The notes: generated from the letters alone by a model not told the origin. Shown: positions 1 through 5,391, counted from the stretch's first letter. The stretch: 5,646 bases of DNA from Candidatus Freyrarchaeum guaymasense (GCA_030587405.1 JAUQZD010000012.1:1-5646), one strand, 5' to 3'. Translations and numbers: made by a program.

Positions 1-20
1 AAGCCTACAAGCCTACAAGC
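1..20. repeat. Short tandem octamer repeat at the window edge
   Basis: The octamer aagcctac occurs twice in tandem (1-8 and 9-16), followed by the first four bases of a third copy. It lies at the cut edge of the window, so a longer array could continue to the left. It is too short to be a CRISPR repeat and has no spacer. It may be simple slippage. Confidence 0.4.
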
Positions 21-86
21 AGCTCACTCCGCTTGAAGCGTTTAACAGCTCGCTGTCCTTTAAAAGGGTTTTAACCTTTCGCCGCC

Positions 87-218
87 TCATGCTCTGACCG
101 CTTTACCACCAGCCTTCACTTGGTAGCTTGGTGAGTCCTTCACTCCGAGAGACGTCGCTGTTGGCGGCGCCTCGATGAGTGCGGATTTAACTAATAGGCG
201 CGTGGATCCTACTTTCGC
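87..218 (-). pseudogene. Degraded gene remnant, unrecognised (43 open codons, no start)
   Basis: On the minus strand a frame stays open for 43 codons between a TAG (221-219) and a TGA (89-87). It has no ATG, and the only GTG codons lie well inside it. The translation is protein-like rather than random: it contains SALIEAPPTATSLGVKDSP followed by SYQVKAGGKAVRA and the stop. With no start and a stop directly before it, it looks like the 3' end of a decayed gene. Its basic, Pro/Gly-rich character recalls the C-terminal tails of archaeal IS605-type TnpB proteins, but I cannot see the zinc ribbon or RuvC motifs needed to claim that. It could also be a chance open frame over a structured intergenic region. 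Confidence 0.25.
107..173. other. Cluster of three potential hairpins in the intergenic region
   Basis: Three adjacent inverted repeats can fold: 107-113 with 126-133 (CACCAGC against GCTTGGTG, one bulge), 133-136 with 142-145 (GAGT against ACTC), and 154-158 with 164-168 (GTCGC against GCGGC, one G-U pair) inside an outer GAG/CTC at 147-149 and 171-173. It matches no RNA family I recognise: it lacks tRNA features, SRP or RNase P core motifs and convincing C/D boxes. It overlaps the minus-strand protein-like remnant, so the structure may be incidental. Confidence 0.2.
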
Positions 219-356
219 CTACTGGTGGAGCCGTAAGCTTTTTCCCTTCCTCGCGAGCATAAGGGTAATGGGTTTGATGTTTGTGTTGTTTGGCTCCTAG
301 GTGTTTGAACCCTTCCTTCCCCCCTCCTTACGTTTATGCTTGTGGCTCTGATTGGG

Positions 357-407
357 GTGGCGTCTCTTGGAAGCCTTTCTCCTAAGGGCTTTGCGTGGCG
401 TCTCTTG
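357..407. repeat. 13-bp direct repeats flanking a hairpin, just upstream of the CARF-PIN gene
   Basis: GTGGCGTCTCTTG occurs perfectly at 357-369 and again at 395-407, offset by 38 bp. Between the copies is an inverted repeat, AAGCC at 371-375 and GGCTT at 387-391, with an 11-base loop. The second copy starts at the upstream GTG candidate start of the CARF-PIN frame and ends 17 bases before the preferred start at 425. This arrangement could be a regulator site or leader structure for the effector gene, or the trace of a small duplication. The repeat itself is certain; its function is inference. Confidence 0.5.
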
Positions 408-412
408 TTGCT

Positions 413-418
413 GGAGGG
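413..418 (+). promoter_or_regulatory. Ribosome binding site deciding the CARF-PIN start
   Basis: GGAGGG lies six bases before GTG 425. The alternative GTG at 395 has only a weaker AAGGG at comparable distance (384-388). The stronger site favours 425, which also puts the first CARF beta strand right at the N-terminus. A weak TATA-like TTTATG at 333-338 is the best promoter candidate I see, and it is not convincing. Confidence 0.6.
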
Positions 419-424
419 TTTAAC

Positions 425-1894
425 GTGGACGTTTGGGTTACTTCTGTTAGTATTTCTCCTCAGGCGGTTTTCAACGTTATATGGTATGTTGCCGAGGCGT
501 ATGGCTTCGTACCCGACAGAGTATATCTGATCTGGAATGAGGGGGTTGCCAGACAGCTTGAAACCGTCAAGGAGCTTGTCGACGCCCTCTCGAGGTACTA
601 CGGTAAAAGTGTTGAGGTCGTGGCTGACGAGAGCGTTAGAGTTTACGAGGAGGACATAGAGGAGTTTAGAAGCAAGGTGGGGCAGCTTCTGAAAAGCCTC
701 AACGCGGAGAAGAAAGGCCGTATTGTCGTAGACATAACTCCTGGACGCAAGTTCATGTCTTCCCTTCTCCTCGCAGCCGGGATGACGTACGCCGACCACG
801 TAGTCTACCTTCTACTGAGAGACCTAAGCTACATGAACAATTTCCTTTTTCACATCCCCTTCTCCCTTCAAAAGCTGATCGACCTGAAATCCCTGTTTAA
901 ATCCACGCCACCACTCTCAGGAGAACGCGCCAAGGGGGAACGCGAGAAGGTATTCATAACTAGGAGGGACGTAATGTGCGTCTTGAACTCCCTCTACCTT
1001 GACAATAGGCTGGTTCACGATTTGAAGGTTAAAAACCAGGTTATCGGCCGCCTCTCCCTTAAACTAAAAAGGAACGAGGCACTCTTTAAGCCCTACCCTA
1101 TCTCGTTCTTCGACGAGGTTCACGGGGACTCCTCCCTTATAAGGGAGGTTGTTCTGTCTTCAGGGATGGCGCGCTTCGCCAACGAGGAGGAAGCCTTCAA
1201 GGAGGTTTTGGACAGGGTTACAGGTGGAGGGCGTACGGTCTACGTGGGCTTCGACACGAACTCCCTGATCTTCAGAGTTCCATCGAAGCTCATGGAGCTC
1301 TTGGAGCGGGGATACGCTCAGAGAAAGGCTGAAATGCTAAGCCTAAACTTCACAGTCTCCGACGAGGTTCTCAGGGAGGTGTCGAGGAACGTAAACCAGA
1401 AGCTTCCATTCGACCCTAAACTGGGAGAGTACTCCAACCAGTTAACGCCTAAAGCCAGGCTGTTCATGATAGCTCAAGGAGAGCTGCAAACGCTCAACAA
1501 GCGTAACTATGAGGTAGCCAGCTCGGACGCCTCGGGCAAGAGCGGGGATGAGAAGATCGCCCTAGACTACAAGAGCTTCGCGGCAGAGAAGGGAGACACC
1601 ATAGTTTTCACCACGGATGACGCAGCCTTCATAGCAATGGAGAACTACGTTAAGCAGGGAGTGATCCCCGTAAAGCTCGAACACCCCCAGCAACAGGAAT
1701 CATACGTCGGGAGATGGGATGATGCGAGAGACCTCCTCTACTATCTCTCCACGGTTCTCGGGGAAATATCAATTCCCCCATATAAGCTTAAAGGCGTATG
1801 GGGTGGAAAAAACGCAAGGGACTGGAGGCAGGAGCGACTAGCACTAATCAACTTCGAATACAAGCGCATCCTCGACGTTAACGCTAAACTTTAA
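425..1894 (+). CDS. CARF-PIN fusion: cyclic-oligoadenylate-sensing ribonuclease effector
   Basis: The encoded protein (489 aa from GTG 425; 499 aa if GTG 395 is used) probably binds cyclic oligoadenylate through its CARF domain and then cuts RNA with its PIN nuclease. Residue numbers below use the 425 start. CARF, about 1-155: a first strand with VTSVSISPQAVF, a strand RVYLIWNE, and the ligand-loop signature VVDITPGRKF (D103, T105, G107, K109) followed by a small-residue helix and VVYLLLRD. Residues 175-265 are a linker I do not recognise. PIN, about 270-420: D277 in GFDTNSLIF, E314 in DEVLREV, D375/D381 in the GDEKIALDY region, and D398/D399 in FTTDDAAF, the usual acidic metal-binding set. 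A further 60-70 residues follow. CARF-PIN fusions are a known class of type III CRISPR ancillary proteins. No cas gene or array lies in the window, so it is either a stand-alone effector or served by a distant locus. Cytosolic; no signal or membrane segment. The exact ligand (cA4 or cA6) cannot be read from sequence. Confidence 0.85.
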   Translation: MDVWVTSVSISPQAVFNVIWYVAEAYGFVPDRVYLIWNEGVARQLETVKELVDALSRYYGKSVEVVADESVRVYEEDIEEFRSKVGQLLKSLNAEKKGRIVVDITPGRKFMSSLLLAAGMTYADHVVYLLLRDLSYMNNFLFHIPFSLQKLIDLKSLFKSTPPLSGERAKGEREKVFITRRDVMCVLNSLYLDNRLVHDLKVKNQVIGRLSLKLKRNEALFKPYPISFFDEVHGDSSLIREVVLSSGMARFANEEEAFKEVLDRVTGGGRTVYVGFDTNSLIFRVPSKLMELLERGYAQRKAEMLSLNFTVSDEVLREVSRNVNQKLPFDPKLGEYSNQLTPKARLFMIAQGELQTLNKRNYEVASSDASGKSGDEKIALDYKSFAAEKGDTIVFTTDDAAFIAMENYVKQGVIPVKLEHPQQQESYVGRWDDARDLLYYLSTVLGEISIPPYKLKGVWGGKNARDWRQERLALINFEYKRILDVNAKL

Positions 1895-1963
1895 TGCTCC
1901 CTGCCCTCTTAGCTTCTCCAGCCCTCCACCCCTCCATCCACCACCTCTTGGATAGAGTCCCGT

Positions 1964-3007
1964 TCAGGATCCTTGCCTCCTCGCCAGCCGTCTTTTAGCG
2001 TCCATAACCGCCTCACCTACCGCTCTACGTAAATCCCTGTCCGTTAAGCCTTCAGCCTTAAACCTCTCCACTAGGGTTGGGTGTGCCTCGTCAAGGTACC
2101 GCACTATCCTTTCAATTATCACCCCGGTGTTTCTGGCGTCCATCACGTATTCCTCTCCAAGCTCAACTGCCAGCTTGGCAACCTCGTTCACAGCCTCCTC
2201 CTTCACGTCAAGGTAAACTCTAGGCTCCTCCCTTTCCTTTTTCTTCTTTTTCTTCTTTTTCTTCGGCTTCCTCCGCTTCAACTCAACCCTCTTCTTCACC
2301 TTGAAAAGGAGTAAGCTCCCCGTTTTAACGTACTCTTTAACTTGGAAGCCCTCCTTCGGCGTGAAGGGTGCTTTAACCACCGCCCCTTCAAACCAGTCAG
2401 GCCTGTGAGCTATGCTTTCAACCCTCTCCCTAAGCTGGTCTACGCTATCATACTCCACCCTGACCGCTCCGGGGCGTGGCAGGTTGAACCCGTCTATCAC
2501 CTCGTACTTCTCCGGGGGAGGTATCCACCTGCCCTCTAACCCCACCTCGAAAACTGCAACGTCAAACGGCTTCTCGTAGCCCTTATGGAACCCCATTGGA
2601 GTATACCTGCTTCCGAAGAGCTCCACCTCCATAACGTACCCCTCCTCAGCCACATCCATTATCCTCTTAGCTTTCTCGGGCTCCATGACTGCCACGTATA
2701 TCAGCCCCCCAAGCTGGTCGCTGGCCACCGGATCCCCGTTGTGCTTGAACAGTCCGCTGCCTGAAACCTGTATGTGGGTTCCGTCAAGCTTCTGCTCAGC
2801 GTACACGACGGGCCTGGCGGCATCCAGGTAGGAGTAAAGAGCGGGACTCGGCGGGTCAACGTGGTACGGCTTGATCGCTGGGCGCCCTTCCACCCCTCTC
2901 TTGAAAAGCTCAACTAGCCTCTCGGCTTCGCCACTAATGGAGTCAACCCTGTAGCCGCTCCTCTTCAAGTAGTTTAAAGCCCGGGGTAAAACATCCTCGC
3001 CGCTCAT
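1964..3007 (-). CDS. ATP-dependent RNA ligase-like protein (Rnl2-type nucleotidyltransferase)
   Basis: This 347-aa protein carries the covalent nucleotidyltransferase motifs in order. Motif I is EQKLDGTH (71-78) with K73 as the expected AMP-accepting lysine. Motif III is in GYVMEVELFGSRYTP (123-137), IIIa in FDVAVFEV (148-155), motif IV is EGAVVKAP (207-214), and motif V is LLLFKVKKRV (232-241). Family knowledge: such enzymes adenylate themselves with ATP, transfer AMP to a 5'-phosphate end and seal nicks or breaks. The short size, lack of an obvious OB domain and helical C-terminus (about 268-343) favour an RNA ligase over a DNA ligase or capping enzyme. A basic low-complexity linker with nine consecutive lysines (249-257) joins the two parts and may bind nucleic acid. 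The ATG is 26 nt from a strong TATA box, so the mRNA is probably leaderless. It converges on the CARF-PIN gene, with 69 bases between the two stops. The exact subfamily is uncertain. Confidence 0.75.
   Translation of the reverse strand: MSGEDVLPRALNYLKRSGYRVDSISGEAERLVELFKRGVEGRPAIKPYHVDPPSPALYSYLDAARPVVYAEQKLDGTHIQVSGSGLFKHNGDPVASDQLGGLIYVAVMEPEKAKRIMDVAEEGYVMEVELFGSRYTPMGFHKGYEKPFDVAVFEVGLEGRWIPPPEKYEVIDGFNLPRPGAVRVEYDSVDQLRERVESIAHRPDWFEGAVVKAPFTPKEGFQVKEYVKTGSLLLFKVKKRVELKRRKPKKKKKKKKKEREEPRVYLDVKEEAVNEVAKLAVELGEEYVMDARNTGVIIERIVRYLDEAHPTLVERFKAEGLTDRDLRRAVGEAVMDAKRRLARRQGS
2237..2263 (-). repeat. Triplicated 9-bp coding repeat giving nine lysines
   Basis: On the coding strand AAGAAAAAG is repeated perfectly three times, encoding Lys249-Lys257 of the ligase-like protein. 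The unit is a multiple of three, so gain or loss of copies would change linker length by three lysines without breaking the frame. The tract lies between the catalytic domain and the helical C-terminal domain. Confidence 0.85.
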
Positions 3008-3028
3008 ACCTTAAATACCGTTTCAACC

Positions 3029-3037
3029 ATATATAAA
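3029..3037 (-). promoter_or_regulatory. TATA box of the RNA ligase-like gene
   Basis: The minus strand reads TTTATATAT, centred 26 nt upstream of the ATG at 3007. That is the archaeal TATA-to-start-site distance, so transcription should begin at or next to the start codon. No Shine-Dalgarno sequence is well placed between them, in keeping with a leaderless transcript. The gene would therefore be transcribed independently of the GalT-like gene upstream. Confidence 0.65.
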
Positions 3038-3058
3038 CCGAACAGGCACGGGAGCCCC

Positions 3059-3073
3059 CAACGTTAAACGTTG
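3059..3073. promoter_or_regulatory. Perfect 7-bp inverted repeat between the GalT-like and ligase genes
   Basis: CAACGTT, one central base, then AACGTTG forms a 15-bp palindrome. It lies 22 bp upstream of the ligase TATA box and 9 bp past the stop of the GalT-like gene. It could be an operator for a dimeric regulator of the ligase promoter, or a hairpin at the 3' end of the preceding transcript. It has no T-run after it in the leftward direction, which argues against a terminator. Confidence 0.4.
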
Positions 3074-3082
3074 ACCGTCCCT

Positions 3083-4141
3083 TCAACTGTTAGGCTGCTT
3101 GTTTTTATCGTTAAAATATTCTTTCAGCTCTCTGCACACTTCTTCAGGCTTCCTGTAGCAGAACAGTGTGTCATTCAGCATCCGCAGGGATGCTGCGTCA
3201 GCCGTGCTCACGGGTGGAAAGGTGAATCTTGGTATTATTGAGGCGTTAACCCAGAAGTGTTCCGTTCCGGGTGGCCCCGACTGGATGGAGAGGTTGAAGC
3301 TGTAGATGTTCTGGTCGCCCATGTACCGTAGCACCATTCTGAGCCCCCTAGAAAACCTCTTGAAATCGTCTCTTGAGAGGGATAGGATTGAGGGCTTGCC
3401 GTGGAAGACCGCTGTCACCTCGAAAAAGTAGCTTCTCGGCGTGAAAGCCGTCATCCAGTGCACCCCGCCATCGCCTCCAATGTATCTTTCACCGAGCTCC
3501 CTCTCCCTCTCAACTAAGTCGTTCCAGAACACGCCGCCATGCTCCTCGTAGTACCTTTCGGACGCCCTCAGCCTTTCCCCATAGTAGCCTAGCGGCGTGT
3601 CGTATGAGAGCACTTGAAGATGCGGGTGTATGATGCTTCCACCCGAGGGAGGCATATAGTTCCAGTTTATAAAATGGTATTTCTGGTTTACGTCATGCTC
3701 CGCAACCCTCTTAAGGTACGTTTGCGAAGCAGTGAACGCGTCCACCAGCGTCTCCTCCGTAAACCCGGATATCTCAACGAAGTGCCTCCTTGTCATTATG
3801 GTTATCGCGCTGTACTCCGCGTAGGGCATTATGTTCGGGACAACCAACGCCTCCCCTACCCTTATCCTTCCTTCCGGAGCTATTTCCTCCGTGAACATGG
3901 GGGTAACCTTCTCCGCGTTCCCCGGGCAGAAAGGGCAGCCCTTAGCGGTTTCCTCGATTACATCCGAGAGATCGGCTTTTTCAGGCGGTCTAAACCTGAA
4001 GTCCACCAGCATGCATTCACGCCCAGTTAAAGGGTCAAAGCGCACCTCAATCGGCAGGGAAACCCTTTCAAACCCTCTTCTGGGGTCCAAGAACACCGAG
4101 CTTTTAACTATTCTTCTGAATTCGACACTCACACCACTCAC
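3083..4141 (-). CDS. GalT-like hexose-1-phosphate nucleotidylyltransferase
   Basis: The 352-aa protein belongs to the GalT branch of the HIT superfamily, which moves a nucleotide monophosphate between a nucleoside diphosphate sugar and a sugar 1-phosphate through a covalent histidine intermediate. Visible motifs are a zinc pair in CPFCPGN (C69, C72), a likely third ligand H120 in TRRHFVEI, and the active-site GGSIIHPHLQVL with H172 (zinc), H174 (nucleophile) and Q176. A second HIT-like half follows, with SFNLSIQSGP (281-290) and HFWVNASIIPR (295-305). Length matches bacterial GalT (about 350 aa). The GTG start is chosen for the GGAGGAG site directly upstream. It probably acts in cytosolic galactose or glucose 1-phosphate metabolism. 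Whether the nucleotide is UDP, ADP or another cannot be told from the sequence, so no gene symbol is given. Confidence 0.8.
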   Translation of the reverse strand: MSGVSVEFRRIVKSSVFLDPRRGFERVSLPIEVRFDPLTGRECMLVDFRFRPPEKADLSDVIEETAKGCPFCPGNAEKVTPMFTEEIAPEGRIRVGEALVVPNIMPYAEYSAITIMTRRHFVEISGFTEETLVDAFTASQTYLKRVAEHDVNQKYHFINWNYMPPSGGSIIHPHLQVLSYDTPLGYYGERLRASERYYEEHGGVFWNDLVERERELGERYIGGDGGVHWMTAFTPRSYFFEVTAVFHGKPSILSLSRDDFKRFSRGLRMVLRYMGDQNIYSFNLSIQSGPPGTEHFWVNASIIPRFTFPPVSTADAASLRMLNDTLFCYRKPEEVCRELKEYFNDKNKQPNS

Positions 4142-4145
4142 CTTC

Positions 4146-4152
4146 TCCTCCG
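4146..4152 (-). promoter_or_regulatory. Ribosome binding site of the GalT-like gene
   Basis: The minus strand reads GGAGGAG four bases before GTG 4141. A second in-frame GTG nine bases later would be too far from this site, so the first is preferred. Confidence 0.6.
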
Positions 4153-4193
4153 CGATGCAGCCCTACAAGGCAGACCAAGCGACTTCAAACCTC

Positions 4194-4210
4194 CCTCACA
4201 AGATGTGAGG
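4194..4210. promoter_or_regulatory. Perfect 7-bp inverted repeat in the GalT-like leader
   Basis: CCTCACA, a three-base spacer, then TGTGAGG. It lies between a weak TATA-like TTTGTAAA (minus strand, 4223-4216) and the gene, about where transcription should begin. In archaea a site over the start point usually serves a repressor, so it is a candidate operator. It could also fold as a tight hairpin at the 5' end of the mRNA. Confidence 0.4.
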
Positions 4211-4215
4211 AAAGA

Positions 4216-4223
4216 TTTACAAA
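4216..4223 (-). promoter_or_regulatory. Weak TATA-like element of the GalT-like gene
   Basis: TTTGTAAA on the minus strand is the best AT-rich element between the MNT stop and the GalT-like start. A start point about 26 nt downstream (near 4193) would leave a leader of roughly 50 nt containing the GGAGGAG site. The match is imperfect. Confidence 0.3.
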
Positions 4224-4275
4224 GCGCTACCCGCCACTTCACCCCTCATCCACCTGAAGCCACCGGGTTCCTCCT

Positions 4276-4716
4276 TCAGTCAGCCCCCACCTCCCATCCT
4301 CTTTCAGTCCTTACGACGCCAAGCCTCAATGAAACCTCCTCCTTCAACCGCAGTAACTCCCTTACCTTTCCCTCCCGATCGTAAACTACCACCCCGTCCT
4401 CCAGTGCGTCGAACACAAAGGGGTTTACTTCCTCAACCATCTTCCCCGCCTGATCGTAGCTGTAGGGGGACGGCTCCACCATGCATGAGTCGTCGAGCTC
4501 CCTAAGAATCAAGCTCTTCTCCATGTAGTCGACTTCCCCATCATAGATCACCAAGACGTCTATGTCGCCCCCCTCAACTTCCTCCCCCTTCGCAGTCGAA
4601 CCGAAAACAACTATGCCAACCGGCCTCTCAGCTTCCACAACCCTCTCAACATAGCTTTTTATGTATTCAGCTCTTGCCGATCTCCTCCTTAACGTACTCC
4701 AAGATTCTCCTCGCAT
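4276..4716 (-). CDS. MNT-type minimal nucleotidyltransferase, partner of HEPN
   Basis: This 146-aa protein has the polymerase-beta-like core of minimal nucleotidyltransferases. VVFGSTAKG is followed by GGDIDVLVIY, giving GS-x10-DxD exactly (G39, S40, D51, D53); E81 may be the third acidic residue. Family knowledge: such proteins pair with HEPN ribonucleases as toxin-antitoxin modules, and the studied MntA antitoxin silences HepT by adding AMP units to a tyrosine. The NPFVFDALEDGVVVYDRE segment (98-115) is typical of the family tail. ATG 4716 follows GGTGA at short spacing and overlaps the restored HEPN frame by 50 bases. The first 16 residues are thus read from DNA that also codes for the HEPN C-terminus; a later start would remove helix 1, so ATG 4716 is kept. 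No promoter of its own is seen; it is probably cotranscribed with the HEPN gene. Confidence 0.8.
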   Translation of the reverse strand: MRGESWSTLRRRSARAEYIKSYVERVVEAERPVGIVVFGSTAKGEEVEGGDIDVLVIYDGEVDYMEKSLILRELDDSCMVEPSPYSYDQAGKMVEEVNPFVFDALEDGVVVYDREGKVRELLRLKEEVSLRLGVVRTERGWEVGAD

Positions 4717-5049
4717 ACTTCACCGCCTCTTCAGCCTCCTCCCTTCCAAAATAATCCATAGGGGCACCACGGTCAAAGCTGTTAGGATACCTCGTCGGAA
4801 TATATAGTACCTGTCAAGTACCCTAGCCATCCTTAACAGCTCCCCTGAAGAAGCAAGATCCCTCAAAATAAACGATACAGAATGCCCAAGAATTTTTCTC
4901 CCCTTTTTCTCCGCCAGCGCTTTCGCAGCCTTCTCCGTGCTTTGCTGCGCCTGAAAGCAAGCCCACTCATAGTGGCCAGCGCTTACGCTCGACTCAGCAG
5001 CTCTAAGGTCAGCCTCAGCCTGCCGCAGCCAGTCCACGTAACGCCGCAT
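4667..5049 (-). pseudogene. HEPN-domain gene with a 2-base frameshift
   Basis: From ATG 5049 the first 83 residues are a good HEPN domain: WLRQAEADLRAAESS, HYEWACFQAQQSTEKAAKAL, an Rx4H motif in RKILGH (R51, H56), and ARVLDRYYI. After I83 the frame turns to an unrelated tail and stops at 4720 (109 aa). Dropping two bases within the TATATA at 4801-4806 restores the expected end: PTRYPNSFDRGAPMDYFG, then REEAEEAVKYARRILEYV and a stop at 4669-4667, for 126 aa, the usual size. HEPN proteins of this kind are RNases or RNA-binding toxins paired with MNT. Either the gene is truly broken, losing its last helix, or the two bases are a sequencing error. It overlaps the MNT start by 50 bases. A GAGGGGTGA ribosome site sits just before the ATG. 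Confidence 0.8.
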
Positions 5050-5094
5050 CCGTCACCCCTCACCCTTCCCATGAAACCATACAGCAACCCCTCC

Positions 5095-5100
5095 TTTTAA
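5095..5100 (-). promoter_or_regulatory. Possible TATA box of the HEPN-MNT unit
   Basis: The minus strand reads TTAAAA inside AGGGTTAAAAGG, centred 48 nt before the HEPN ATG. A start point about 25 nt downstream would leave a leader of about 22 nt holding the GAGGGGTGA ribosome site. No better AT-rich element is seen nearby. Confidence 0.35.
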
Positions 5101-5131
5101 CCCTACCCTCTGAACAATGAGGTGCTGGTAG

Positions 5132-5347
5132 CGAAAGCAGAAAAGCGGGAAGAGTAGATGCCGCCTCAACAGGAGCGGTTTAATCTGCACCTACTACAAC
5201 GTAGGCCACATGAAGACCGTAATCAACCCGGATGCCTATAGAGGCCTTAGGGCTGAAGCACTCAAACCTCAAGTCTGCAGGCGTAGAGCAACCTTAACCG
5301 CCAGCGCAGAGCCACGCACATTTAACATTATCAACTTTAGAAGCTAA
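5132..5347 (+). pseudogene. Degraded open frame, possible transposase (TnpB) tail
   Basis: The 354 bases between the HEPN start and the MaoC-like stop contain no intact gene, but one rightward frame is open for 71 codons between TAG 5129-5131 and TAA 5345-5347. The only ATG (5210) would give 45 aa. The translation is protein-like: CRLNRSGLICTYYNVGHMK, then TVINPDAYRGLRAEALKPQ, then a basic stretch. The order Cys, LNR, YNVG, followed by a basic Pro/Ala-rich tail, is reminiscent of the last zinc-ribbon Cys, RuvC-III region and C-terminal tail of archaeal IS605-type TnpB, with the catalytic Asp lost. This is a resemblance recalled by eye, not an alignment. A chance open frame is a real alternative. 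Confidence 0.3.
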
Positions 5348-5391
5348 ACTGTAACATCCTGCTACCCGGCCAACCCCCTCCATCTCAGGGG

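Noticed and set aside
1..97. C-terminal end of a rightward gene entering from the left (31 codons open to TGA 95-97)
   Set aside because: The open stretch is short and the translation is not recognisable; all other frames close quickly. It cannot be told apart from chance.
145..200. Resemblance of AACTAATAGG and nearby bases to the 3' end of archaeal 23S rRNA
   Set aside because: Only a few short words agree. A real 23S end would match over long conserved helices, which are absent here.
170..280. Possible C/D box small RNA (GATGA-like and CTGA-like words)
   Set aside because: The boxes are imperfect, in the wrong order or at the wrong spacing, and there is no terminal stem.
336..530. 64-codon rightward open frame with a hydrophobic translation, including LLLLVFLLRR
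   Set aside because: It overlaps the start of the CARF-PIN frame, has no ribosome site, and its hydrophobic look arises from out-of-frame reading of that gene. The CARF frame itself is complete from its first strand.
209..799. 196-codon leftward open frame antisense to the CARF domain
   Set aside because: Low-complexity Arg/Ser/Pro-rich translation typical of antisense shadow, no recognisable domain, and it covers the well-supported CARF coding sequence.
1895..1963. Terminator between the convergent CARF-PIN and ligase-like genes
   Set aside because: The stretch is pyrimidine-rich on the plus strand but has neither a T-run nor a stable hairpin in either direction.
3614..4208. Two rightward open frames (138 and 125 codons) opposite the GalT-like gene
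   Set aside because: They lie antisense to conserved zinc and active-site motifs of the GalT-like protein and show no domain of their own.
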